Below, one piece after another: positions 16,860 to 24,257 of a DNA stretch of 64,000 bases; within the stretch, counting starts at the first letter, position 1, and every line of letters begins with the position of its first letter. The translations under genes and the position numbers were made by a program. Under the pieces are notes generated by a model. It was not told where the DNA came from. It saw nothing but the letters and a program-made list of their open reading frames with translations, and searched no databases. The DNA lies in assembly GCA_041658205.1 (NCBI GenBank), contig JBBAAO010000001.1, forward strand, positions 1,922,001 through 1,986,000, read 5' to 3'. Source of the DNA: Bacteroidota bacterium (GTDB taxonomy: Bacteria > Bacteroidota > Ignavibacteria > UBA10030 > UBA8401).

Positions 16860-17909
16860 TCAAAATAAATCAAGTTGATCAGACTGCTTTCCTATAAACT
16901 TATCTTTACTTAACCGGTATTCTTTTCCATTTAAATTGTATTTGCGGCAAGTCAATTCAAATAATTGAGCGATAGAATCGGCGATCTCTCCCGTTCCGGT
17001 CATGCGCTTTCCAAATTCAGTGGATGTGAGTTTCCCTTCCCGGACATCTTTGATGCGGTTGATCACTTTGTCAGCACGATCCGGATATTCCCGTTTCAGC
17101 CAATCAACGAAGAGGTCTTTTACGGAATGTGGAAGCCGAAGCATAGTATAGAACGCAAAGGTTGCGCCATGTTCGCTTGCACGTTTCAAAATTGCCGGCA
17201 TTTCACTGTCATTCAATCCAGGAATGACTGGCGAGAGACTAACACCCACATTGATTCCAGCATTTGCCAATTCTTCAATTGCTTTTAATTTTTGTTCCGG
17301 TGATGAGGTTCTTGGTTCCATGGATCGTTGTAATTTTTTATCAAGCGTCGTTATCGTCAACGTGGTGTTTACCAACTGTAGTTTTGCTAGTTCAGTGAGA
17401 ATATCAATGTCACGAGTGATGAGAGCATTCTTTGTGATGATACCAACAGGGTTGCGATATTTTAATGCAACCTCCAAACATTTGCGGGTTAGTTGTAACT
17501 TGCGCTCAATCGGCTGATAACAATCGGTGTTACCGGAGATGGAAATCGTTGAAGGCTTCCATCCCTTTTTTTGGAATTCTTTTTCGAGAAGGATGTGAAT
17601 ATCCGGTTTCACCATGATTTTCGTTTCAAAATCCAGGCCGGATGAAAATCCGAGATACTCGTGAGTGGGACGGGCATAACAATAAATGCAGCCATGTTCG
17701 CAGCCGCGGTAAGGATTCAGGTCGTAGGTAAACCCGATATCCGGCGAGTCATTTTTTGCAAGGGCAGTTTTTGAGGTGTCGCGAAAAAATTGCGTAACAA
17801 TTTTTCGATCGGGATCAATCTCTTCTTCCAGTACTTCATACGCCTTCGATTCAAACCGATTCGTTGGATTGAATCCTGCAGCACGGCCTTTTGAAGGATT
17901 GGAAGTCAT
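16860..17909 (-). CDS. PA0069/SplB-like radical SAM protein
   Basis: 349 residues. The radical SAM cluster motif CxxxCxxC is seen in GCEHGCIYCYARPTHEYLGF near residue 70, with the family-specific YARPTHEYLG extension. DLNPYRGCEHGC before it and SISGNTDCYQPIE after it match the widespread SplB-like family often annotated PA0069. It binds a [4Fe-4S] cluster and S-adenosylmethionine; the reaction of this subfamily is not known to me. It stands between an M16 peptidase gene and the sensor kinase on the same strand, with no obvious functional link. Confidence 0.9.
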   Translation of the reverse strand: MTSNPSKGRAAGFNPTNRFESKAYEVLEEEIDPDRKIVTQFFRDTSKTALAKNDSPDIGFTYDLNPYRGCEHGCIYCYARPTHEYLGFSSGLDFETKIMVKPDIHILLEKEFQKKGWKPSTISISGNTDCYQPIERKLQLTRKCLEVALKYRNPVGIITKNALITRDIDILTELAKLQLVNTTLTITTLDKKLQRSMEPRTSSPEQKLKAIEELANAGINVGVSLSPVIPGLNDSEMPAILKRASEHGATFAFYTMLRLPHSVKDLFVDWLKREYPDRADKVINRIKDVREGKLTSTEFGKRMTGTGEIADSIAQLFELTCRKYNLNGKEYRLSKDKFIGKQSDQLDLF

Positions 17910-17938
17910 ACTCTCATCCGTATGATGATGTGTGTTCG

Positions 17939-18955
17939 TTATTTTTCTGAACTTGATTTACTTACGCTAAATGTAAATTTCGTGCCAATGCCAACTTGGC
18001 TCTCCACTTTAATTGTTTGATCGTGTGCTTCGATAATGTGTTTAACAATTGCTAAACCAAGTCCGGACCCGCCGACATCTCTTGAGCGATCTTTATCCAC
18101 TCGGTAAAAACGTTCGAAAATTCTGGAAAGATGCTGCGGTGCAATTCCAATACCGGTATCCTCAACACTGATCTCAACGGAACTTGTATCGTTGCTACAC
18201 TTCACTGTAACAGAATCTTTTGGCTCCGAATATTTAATGGCATTCTCAATAAGGTTGGCAAGTACCTGACGCAATCGTTCTTTATCACCGAATACTTCAA
18301 TCTCATTTTCTGTAGGGCCGAGAAGGCGAAGCGAAATCTCCCGTTGCTCAGCAAACGTTTGCAGTTCAGACACCGTTGAGACGAGCATCGGAACAATATT
18401 AAAATACCGCAGACGCAGTTTCATTTCACCCGATTCAATTCGTGAAATCTCTATTAATTCTTCCAAGAGTGAATTAAGCCGTTCAATGTTATTCAGTGCC
18501 TTTTGTAAAAAATCGCGGTTCACTTTTTTATCATCCACGGCACCATGCAGCAGTGTTTCGATCAATCCCTGTGTTGAGAACAATGGTGTGCGAAGTTCAT
18601 GCGAAACATTTCCGAGAAATTCACTTCGTACCCGTTCCAATTTTTCTAATTGACGGATATCCCCCCGGAAGGAATCGAGCATAGTATTAAACGAATCCGA
18701 CAAATGTTGAAATTCATCGGATGAACTGGTGACTACTCTCTGTACGGAAGTTTTATCTTCTTGTGCGGTCACAACCCGTTGAATCCGTTGCAAGGGTCGA
18801 TAGACAAAGAGACGCAGCATACCATAGGAAATTCCTATAAAAACCAGGAGCAGTATTATAGAGACACTTAACGAAGGATGGAAATAGAACGAAAGTGCGC
18901 CGCCAACAGCAGCAATGATCGTTGCAATCAAGAGTTGAATTCGAAGGGAGTACAT
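17939..18955 (-). CDS. PhoR-like sensor histidine kinase
   Basis: 338 residues from the ATG at 18955; an in-frame TTG at 19012 lies on the terminator run and is less likely. Two membrane helices (about 5-45), a HAMP-like linker, HisKA with FLGNVSHELRTPLFS (phospho-acceptor His near residue 119), and a HATPase domain with N box NLIENAIKYSE, DTGIGI and GGSGLGLAIVKHI. It has no recognisable periplasmic sensor domain. The PhoB-like regulator lies upstream on the same strand but is separated by a 139-bp inverted-repeat element and a terminator, so the pair may not be transcribed as one unit. The stimulus is unknown; phosphate is possible only by homology. Confidence 0.93.
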   Translation of the reverse strand: MYSLRIQLLIATIIAAVGGALSFYFHPSLSVSIILLLVFIGISYGMLRLFVYRPLQRIQRVVTAQEDKTSVQRVVTSSSDEFQHLSDSFNTMLDSFRGDIRQLEKLERVRSEFLGNVSHELRTPLFSTQGLIETLLHGAVDDKKVNRDFLQKALNNIERLNSLLEELIEISRIESGEMKLRLRYFNIVPMLVSTVSELQTFAEQREISLRLLGPTENEIEVFGDKERLRQVLANLIENAIKYSEPKDSVTVKCSNDTSSVEISVEDTGIGIAPQHLSRIFERFYRVDKDRSRDVGGSGLGLAIVKHIIEAHDQTIKVESQVGIGTKFTFSVSKSSSEK

Positions 18956-19004
18956 AGAAGAAGATACGAGTTTCCGGGAATTATTTCCTAAGAGAATATG
19001 TGTG

Positions 19005-19036
19005 AAAAACAAAAAACCCTGAATTGTGTTCAGGGT
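19005..19036 (-). terminator. Rho-independent terminator between response regulator and kinase
   Basis: Minus strand ACCCTGAA, 5-nt loop, TTCAGGGT, then six T, a G and five T. It lies 330 bp after the regulator stop and 50 bp before the kinase ATG. The sequence from 19037 to 19228 has no gene that I can see. Confidence 0.75.
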
Positions 19037-19228
19037 CAGTTACTAAAATAAAGTATGAAGGTGAATCGTTTCAATAATAGATCTTAAATTTCATCTCTCC
19101 GGCATCCTGTCCACCATGCGTTCAGGCGGAAAGCGGGATTCCACGTTTTCAAATTATTATGAGAATGGATGCCAGCGTTCGCTAGCATAATACAGTCACC
19201 ATGAGATCTTAAATACCATTAGCTATTT

Positions 19229-19367
19229 GAAGTGGTCTCAAAAATACCTAATCATTGTCATTTCGAGATGCGAAGCATCGAGAAATCTCGATTTTGTCTT
19301 CAACTATCAAAACGAGATTCCTCACTTCGTTCGGAATGACAATAAAATTCATTTTTGAGACCACTTC
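19229..19367. mobile_element. MITE-like 139-bp element with 17-bp perfect terminal inverted repeats
   Basis: GAAGTGGTCTCAAAAAT (19229-19245) and ATTTTTGAGACCACTTC (19351-19367) are perfect inverse copies. Inside is a second, imperfect palindrome running from GTCATTTCGAGATGCGAAG (19257) to TTCGTTCGGAATGAC (ending 19340). The right end overlaps the last base of the regulator stop codon. It encodes nothing. A relative with decayed ends is seen at about 31119-31462. A short non-autonomous mobile element is inferred; no transposase is in the window. Confidence 0.7.
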
Positions 19368-20062
19368 TAGATATCTTTCATGCGATATCCGACCCCTTTA
19401 ATGGTATCGATATAATCCGCATTGGTTCCGAGCTTTTCCCTGATCTTGCGTATGTGTACATCAACAGTTCTATCGATTACATACACATCGCTCCCCCATA
19501 TTTGAGAAAGAAGCGTTTCCCGCGTCACGACTTTACCGACATTCTTCACCAGATACGATAATACTTCAAATTCCTTTTTGGGAAAGAAGACCTCTTTCTT
19601 GTTGACATACACTTTATAGCGCGAGCGATTGATCTCAATAATTCCGTGGCGCAAGATTTCTGTACTGGCCGATTCTTCTTCTTTCGCTCTCGATTTTTTA
19701 CGCAACGTCAGTTTAATACGCGCCATCAATTTTGGAATGCTGATCGGTTTAATGATATAATCATCAGCTCCCATTTCCAATCCTACAACCTCATCCACTT
19801 CAGAACCGCGCGCTGTTAAAAAAATCACCGGGATCTTTGCCGTTGCTGAATTCTTTTTTAATGCCCTTACAGCTTCCAATCCATCCATCTCCGGCATCAT
19901 CACATCGAGCAAAATAAGGTGTGGATTTTTCTTCGCAAGATTTACGGCTTCAACGCCGTTCTTTGCCGTAAGAACATCATATCCCTCTTTTTCAAGATTA
20001 TATTTCAGAAAATCGATAATGTCTCGTTCGTCGTCCGCAATTAATATCTTTTGCTTCATCAT
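19367..20062 (-). CDS. PhoB/OmpR-family response regulator
   Basis: 231 residues. Receiver domain about 4-118 with acidic pocket IADDERD, phospho-acceptor Asp53 in LLDVMMPEMDG, the Thr of FLTARG and the Lys of DDYIIKPI. The C-terminal winged helix (about 135-230) has KEFEVLSYLVKNVGKVVTRETLLSQIWG and TVDVHIRKIREKLG. A good Shine-Dalgarno site (AAAGGAGC) precedes the ATG. The probable partner is the PhoR-like kinase downstream. The stop codon is directly joined to the MITE-like element. Confidence 0.96.
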   Translation of the reverse strand: MMKQKILIADDERDIIDFLKYNLEKEGYDVLTAKNGVEAVNLAKKNPHLILLDVMMPEMDGLEAVRALKKNSATAKIPVIFLTARGSEVDEVVGLEMGADDYIIKPISIPKLMARIKLTLRKKSRAKEEESASTEILRHGIIEINRSRYKVYVNKKEVFFPKKEFEVLSYLVKNVGKVVTRETLLSQIWGSDVYVIDRTVDVHIRKIREKLGTNADYIDTIKGVGYRMKDI

Positions 20063-20082
20063 GCTCCTTTCATTACGACGTC

Positions 20083-20111
20083 AATATAGAGAAGATTGTT
20101 CAGGACTACAA
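20083..20111 (-). promoter_or_regulatory. Candidate promoter of the response regulator gene
   Basis: Minus strand TTGTAG, 17-bp spacer, TATATT, with transcription predicted near 20076, about 14 nt before the ATG. The -35 is weak (only TTG fits) but spacer and -10 are identical to the other candidates in the window. Confidence 0.35.
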
Positions 20112-20137
20112 TGCAGAGGGTATTAAGCGTGTGTTAA

Positions 20138-20701
20138 TTATTTGTTACGCGAATGTGAATAGATATTCCGGTTCAAGAACGGTATCAAGGCAAACATTGT
20201 TGCCATCGCAAAGGAATCTTCTCTCGTAATGAGATCATTTGTCAAGATTCCAAATGTTCCCTGCCGGCTTCGTACATCCGCTTGTTTTGCAAATTCATCA
20301 ATCGCAATACCAAGTTCAATGCCAAGATTCATTACTTTGTCGGCCAACGCATCAGGAATTTCAATAGCACCCGAACTTCCATAATGATAACGTTCACCAT
20401 CAAACGCGCACGTCCAACTTTGTAAAAAAACTTTGTTGTCATTCCGAAATAATCCTCCCTCAACGCCTACGCTAAAGACAATATCATTTCCGTCTTTCCG
20501 AAAAACGGATGAAGCTCTCTGACGTGATCCAAGCATGGTCTCTTCGATTGAAATTGGCATATCAGAGACACCGCTGGTTGTCTCTTTCGTTTCGTATTCT
20601 ACGGAAGCCGGATCGAATTGAAAAATGGTTGAAAGTTGAATGACGGCTTTTTTAACGCCATTAATTTTGGGCGTGCGTGTACTGGCTATGATCAATTTCA
20701 T
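20138..20701 (-). CDS. yjjX: Inosine/xanthosine triphosphatase (YjjX, DUF84)
   Basis: 187 residues. It begins MKLIIASTRTPKINGVKKAV, the nucleotide-binding start of the DUF84/YjjX family, and contains ETMLGSRQRASSVF, VGVEGGLF and RQGTFGILTNDLITRE, all family landmarks. YjjX hydrolyses ITP and XTP and so keeps deaminated purines out of nucleic acids. It follows cdd by 23 bp on the same strand, so a nucleotide-clean-up pairing is plausible. The 75 bp after it contains the promoter of the response regulator. Confidence 0.88.
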   Translation of the reverse strand: MKLIIASTRTPKINGVKKAVIQLSTIFQFDPASVEYETKETTSGVSDMPISIEETMLGSRQRASSVFRKDGNDIVFSVGVEGGLFRNDNKVFLQSWTCAFDGERYHYGSSGAIEIPDALADKVMNLGIELGIAIDEFAKQADVRSRQGTFGILTNDLITREDSFAMATMFALIPFLNRNIYSHSRNK

Positions 20702-20724
20702 GGGAACGGGAATGTCGATAAAAA

Positions 20725-21132
20725 TTATTTTTTCAAATGCTTTAGTGCCGGAGGTGTTGGGAAGATTTTTTCAAATTTTAGAGATTTGGTTTTTCCTGTG
20801 GATGCGATAAGAATAATTTCGGCTTTCCCATCAGCAAATTCAGAGATTACTTGTCTGCACGCTCCGCATGGAGTAAGGAATGTTCGTTCGTCCGACGTAA
20901 CGGCAACGGCAACAATCTTTCGTTTTCCTGCAAATGCCGCTTGGAAGACCGCGTTCCGTTCAGCACAGATGGCCAATCCATACGAAGCATTTTCCACATT
21001 ACATCCGGAAAATATCTCGCCGTCGTCAGTAAGGATGGATGCACCGACTCTAAATTTTGAATATGGTGAATAGGATGTATGCTTTGCATCCACAGCCCGT
21101 TGAATCATTTCCTTGCGAATGTGCTTATTCAT
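20725..21132 (-). CDS. cdd: Cytidine deaminase
   Basis: 135 residues, the size of the small tetrameric form. Zinc motif CAERNAVFQAAFAG (Cys and catalytic Glu) near residue 55 and PCGACRQVISEF with two more Cys ligands near residue 90. It converts cytidine and deoxycytidine to uridine forms in pyrimidine salvage. The beginning (AVDAKHTSYSPYSKFRVGASIL) is also typical. It is in a run DUF971 gene - cdd - yjjX with gaps of 27 and 23 bp. Confidence 0.96.
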   Translation of the reverse strand: MNKHIRKEMIQRAVDAKHTSYSPYSKFRVGASILTDDGEIFSGCNVENASYGLAICAERNAVFQAAFAGKRKIVAVAVTSDERTFLTPCGACRQVISEFADGKAEIILIASTGKTKSLKFEKIFPTPPALKHLKK

Positions 21133-21159
21133 TCAATCCTCTATTGCTGATGAGGTCAC

Positions 21160-21465
21160 TCATTTTTTACTGGTATGGAGATTACGCAAATACTCCCAGG
21201 AATACAACCCCGTTGCATGTCCATCGCCCCATGTAATTTGAATTGCATAACTTCCTACCGGAATGATTCCTTTAATATCATAATGTCCCGGAAGTTTTGG
21301 CTTTAGGACGGGCAAAATTTGCTGCATCAAAATCGTTTCACCTTTGCATTCCGCGCATGGACACTCGTTACGTAATTGTGTGATTGCCAATGGAGTTACC
21401 CACTGATCATCCCACGTGAAGGTAATTGTTTCTTTGTCAGTTTGTTTAATGGAGGTCGGCTTCAT
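21160..21465 (-). CDS. DUF971 domain protein
   Basis: 101 residues. The pattern FTWDDQWVTPLAITQLRNECPCAECKGE, followed by VGSYAIQITWGDGHATGLYSWEYLR, is that of DUF971 (the N-terminal domain of gamma-butyrobetaine hydroxylases, which also occurs alone). It has a CPCAEC cysteine group that could bind metal. In other bacteria, stand-alone DUF971 proteins have been linked to iron-sulfur cluster handling, but that is knowledge of the family and not visible here. It lies 10 bp after the MFS gene and 27 bp before cdd. Confidence 0.9.
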   Translation of the reverse strand: MKPTSIKQTDKETITFTWDDQWVTPLAITQLRNECPCAECKGETILMQQILPVLKPKLPGHYDIKGIIPVGSYAIQITWGDGHATGLYSWEYLRNLHTSKK

Positions 21466-21475
21466 AGGTCAAGAA

Positions 21476-22744
21476 TTATTTTCTCGGTTCTGCAACAAAT
21501 CGGTATAATATCAGAAAGGAATTCGCAGCAAGCAACGATGTCACGATAAAAATCGAAGCATATCCTGTTTTTGGAACGAACCATCCAAACAACAGTCCCA
21601 CAAACACTGTCGGTGCAGTGATTGTATTAACGATTCCTACATACACCGGTCGTTCATTCTCTTTGCACATTTCCGCGACAAACGGCTGACGAGAAATCGC
21701 CTGAATCTGGATTGCACATGCCAAAAAGAAAAAGACAAATCCATACATCAAAATATTTGTCGAAATGACTGCAAATATTCCTGCCAGAGCAGAACATGCC
21801 GCCAATGCAAGCAGATTCACTTTATGGCCGTATGTGTCCGCAATAATTCCAAACAGGATATTTGCCACAACGTTCGTCAACATCACAATGGCAGTGAACG
21901 TACCGGCATACGATGGCGGCAGAGAAAATTTCTCAACGGCATAGACCGAATAGAAGGATGCAGAAGCAATTGACATTAACATGAATGCGTCGGCAAAAAG
22001 AAAATTGCGAAAATTTTTATCGGATCGAATAATTCGTTTTGCATTCGAAATAATATTCAATCGTATCCCCCCTTTATCATCAATCACGGAAGGTTGTTCA
22101 ACGATCCTTACCAGATAATAAAAAGAGATCATCGTAAAAAGAAAGGCGGCAAAGAACAGCAGTGCATAGTTTGTAGGAAAAACTACCGCATACAGAATCA
22201 GACTGACAAGCGAACCGCCGATTGCACCGGCGGCAGAACCAATTAATTGACGGATCCCCATTAATCGGCCACGCAATTTTACCGGAACAGTCTTTGTAAA
22301 AACCTGAAACCACGGCAGACCGGAGAAACCTCCAATCGTCGGAATAAGAAAAATCAAAAGGAGGAAAAGAGGAACGGCAATTTCTGGATTGACCTTCCCT
22401 ACCAAAAAGAATGCTGCCACTCCGCACACCAATAACATAATCCTATGCAGTAATCCCCAAAAGACCATTGGAGATTTAAAAAAAATACGGCGCTGTATAT
22501 AGTGAGCAATAAAAACGGAGGGAATATTTTGACCAATCGTCCACAGCACTTGCACCGAACCGATCGAAAGCGGACTTCCTCCCAGTTCCTTGATAAAAAT
22601 CGGAAGGATCGTTTGCACTGATACGATACTCATCCCTAACACATACAGGGAACCATCCATTAAATGTACGCGGATATTATTCCGAAGCGAACGGACATGT
22701 TCTTGCGGATAGTCAGACGGTGTAGGAAGAAGTTTGGAAAGCAT
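21476..22744 (-). CDS. MFS transporter
   Basis: 422 residues with about 12 hydrophobic helices in two halves separated by the loop near residue 215 (VIDDKGGIRLNIISNAKRII). It has an N-terminal cytoplasmic tail and the motif KLRGRLMGIRQLIGSAAGAIGG, a common MFS loop. Head of the run MFS - DUF971 - cdd - yjjX. The substrate is not apparent; the distance from cdd and yjjX does not allow a nucleoside assignment. The 209 bp between this gene and the divergent toxin-antitoxin genes contain a small CCACC/GGTGG hairpin and the promoter listed at 22899. Confidence 0.85.
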   Translation of the reverse strand: MLSKLLPTPSDYPQEHVRSLRNNIRVHLMDGSLYVLGMSIVSVQTILPIFIKELGGSPLSIGSVQVLWTIGQNIPSVFIAHYIQRRIFFKSPMVFWGLLHRIMLLVCGVAAFFLVGKVNPEIAVPLFLLLIFLIPTIGGFSGLPWFQVFTKTVPVKLRGRLMGIRQLIGSAAGAIGGSLVSLILYAVVFPTNYALLFFAAFLFTMISFYYLVRIVEQPSVIDDKGGIRLNIISNAKRIIRSDKNFRNFLFADAFMLMSIASASFYSVYAVEKFSLPPSYAGTFTAIVMLTNVVANILFGIIADTYGHKVNLLALAACSALAGIFAVISTNILMYGFVFFFLACAIQIQAISRQPFVAEMCKENERPVYVGIVNTITAPTVFVGLLFGWFVPKTGYASIFIVTSLLAANSFLILYRFVAEPRK

Positions 22745-22898
22745 ACGGTATTAAAAATACAAAATTCTAAAACAGAAATCCGATAATCTCATGTTTAAAG
22801 AGATTTTGGTAATCTCCATTGTATAGGGAAAAGTTGTATCCAAGCGATAATCCACTTGATTTGCCCACCTCTGGTGGATGAGAGCAGGTTATGTGTAG

Positions 22899-22927
22899 TT
22901 GATTAAATCTGAATTGAAGAGTATATT
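22899..22927 (+). promoter_or_regulatory. Candidate promoter of the toxin-antitoxin operon
   Basis: TTGATT, 17-bp spacer, TATATT, predicted start near 22934, about 20 nt before the antitoxin ATG. It fits the promoter form seen elsewhere in the window. Confidence 0.5.
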
Positions 22928-22953
22928 TATAGAATCAAATCAAGGATAATCTT

Positions 22954-23151
22954 ATGAACCAACATATTCTGACTCAAATAAACAACATGCCTGAAAGTGT
23001 AAAGACTGAATTGCTTGCATATGCTGAGTTTCTTATCTCTAAATACAAAAAGGACAAAAAAAAGCATCCTGTATTCGGGAGTGCGAAAAATAAGTACTCA
23101 CTTACCTCAGATTTTAATGAACAGTTAAAAGATTTTGAAGACTATCAATAA
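22954..23151 (+). CDS. DUF2281-like antitoxin
   Basis: 65 residues. The pattern of a short N-terminal helix (NQHILTQINNMPESVKTELLAYAEFLISKYK) followed by a disordered basic and acidic tail (SDFNEQLKDFEDYQ) is that of DUF2281/VapB-type antitoxins, where the tail wraps the toxin. A Shine-Dalgarno-like AAGGA lies 8 bp before the ATG. It overlaps the toxin gene by one base (TAATG), the classic arrangement of type II systems. Its A+T content is higher than that of the flanking genes, which suggests transfer. Confidence 0.85.
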   Translation: MNQHILTQINNMPESVKTELLAYAEFLISKYKKDKKKHPVFGSAKNKYSLTSDFNEQLKDFEDYQ

Positions 23152-23546
23152 TGAATCAATTGCTCGATACTCAAAGTTTTTTATGGTTTGTTTCCGGAGA
23201 TGCAAACCTTAGCAAAATTGCAAAAGAATCGATTGAAAATGATATTAACATCAACTACATCAGCATGGCAAGCATTTGGGAAATCTCCATAAAGTTCTCC
23301 CTCGGCAAACTCCACATCAAAGGAACATACGAATCTGTTATTGATGACATAAACGAAAACGGTATTATCCTTTTACCGATAAATTTCCTCCACACTCTTG
23401 AACAAACAAAACTTCCAATGCACCACCGTGATCCTTTTGATAGAATTATTGCGTCCCAAGTTCTCGTTGAGAAAATGAATTTAATCAGTAGCGATATAAT
23501 TTTTGATAAATATTTCGCAACAAGCGCTCAGAAGAGAATCTGGTAA
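23151..23546 (+). CDS. vapC: PIN-domain toxin (VapC-type)
   Basis: 131 residues forming one PIN domain. The acidic active-site residues are visible: Asp in NQLLDTQSFLWF, Glu in ASIWEISIKFSLGKL, Asp in HHRDPFDRIIASQ and Asp in LISSDIIFDKY. It matches the PIN subfamily found with DUF2281 partners. Family members are Mg-dependent RNases that cleave tRNA or rRNA; the target here is unknown. All acidic residues are present, so the toxin appears intact. Confidence 0.92.
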   Translation: MNQLLDTQSFLWFVSGDANLSKIAKESIENDININYISMASIWEISIKFSLGKLHIKGTYESVIDDINENGIILLPINFLHTLEQTKLPMHHRDPFDRIIASQVLVEKMNLISSDIIFDKYFATSAQKRIW

Positions 23547-23575
23547 TTCATATTCATTTCAATTCTTATAAATAA

Positions 23576-23716
23576 AATATTGATGAAGTATTTGGAAGAA
23601 AAGAACTTGCTGAAGAATACAATACTCGAACACCCATAGTTGTAAATGAAATTGCAAATGGCGAGTACGATAACCTGGAAGGGAAAATTAACCAACAACG
23701 ATTTCCTACTTTATAG
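23576..23716 (+). pseudogene. Possible gene remnant downstream of the toxin
   Basis: A 46-codon stretch without start codon reads IDEVFGRKELAEEYNTR and continues with a protein-like composition (many charged residues, few stops) to TAG at 23714-23716. I do not recognise the family. It is directly downstream of an A+T-rich toxin-antitoxin pair, where broken accessory genes are common. It could equally be chance open sequence. Confidence 0.3.
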
Positions 23717-23764
23717 CACAATTTAATCAGTGGCAACGCTTCTCATTTTTCCGTATCTTGTTAC

Positions 23765-24250
23765 ATGATAGAAGAAAAAATACCGAAGCGCAGACATATT
23801 CGAGAACTGGTCATGCAAGCGTTATATGCGCTCGAGATCTCCAAAGATCCTCCGCAACATGTTGTCGATACGATTCTCATTGAATTGAAAGAAAGCGATG
23901 CTGATTTTGACTTTGCACAATCCCTCTTTAGTAAATCCATATCACATCAGGCCGAGATCGACAAACGCTTAAAATCGAAAACGGAACATTGGGAATTTCA
24001 CCGCATTGCATTAATTGATAAGATTTTATTGCGGATGAGTTTGTGCGAACTGCTGTATTTTCCGGATATTCCTCCAAAAGTGACCATTAACGAAGCTATT
24101 GAGATCGCAAAAGATTATAGCACGGAAAGCAGCGGAACATTTATCAACGGGATTATGGATGCAATCCTGATCGACTTGAAAAAGGATGGTTTGCTGACAA
24201 AAACCGGACGCGGTCTGCTTGATACACACGCAAAAAAATCTCATACCTAA
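23765..24250 (+). CDS. nusB: Transcription antitermination factor NusB
   Basis: 161 residues, all-helical. KRRHIRELVMQALYALEIS at the start is the RNA-binding Arg-rich helix of NusB, and IDKILLRMSLCELLYFPDIPPKVTINEAIEIAKDYSTESSGTFINGIMDAI is the conserved C-terminal core. NusB acts with NusE (ribosomal protein S10) at boxA in rRNA transcription. It begins a five-gene run with gaps of 7 bp or overlaps. No ribH neighbour is present, unlike in many bacteria. No convincing promoter was found in the 218 bp upstream. Confidence 0.96.
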   Translation: MIEEKIPKRRHIRELVMQALYALEISKDPPQHVVDTILIELKESDADFDFAQSLFSKSISHQAEIDKRLKSKTEHWEFHRIALIDKILLRMSLCELLYFPDIPPKVTINEAIEIAKDYSTESSGTFINGIMDAILIDLKKDGLLTKTGRGLLDTHAKKSHT

Positions 24251-24257
24251 ATTCTTC

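Noticed and set aside
20438..20460. GTCATTCCGAAATAATCC inside yjjX as a possible repeat insertion
   Set aside because: Encodes the normal GGLF-type family motif of YjjX and lacks a second palindromic arm.
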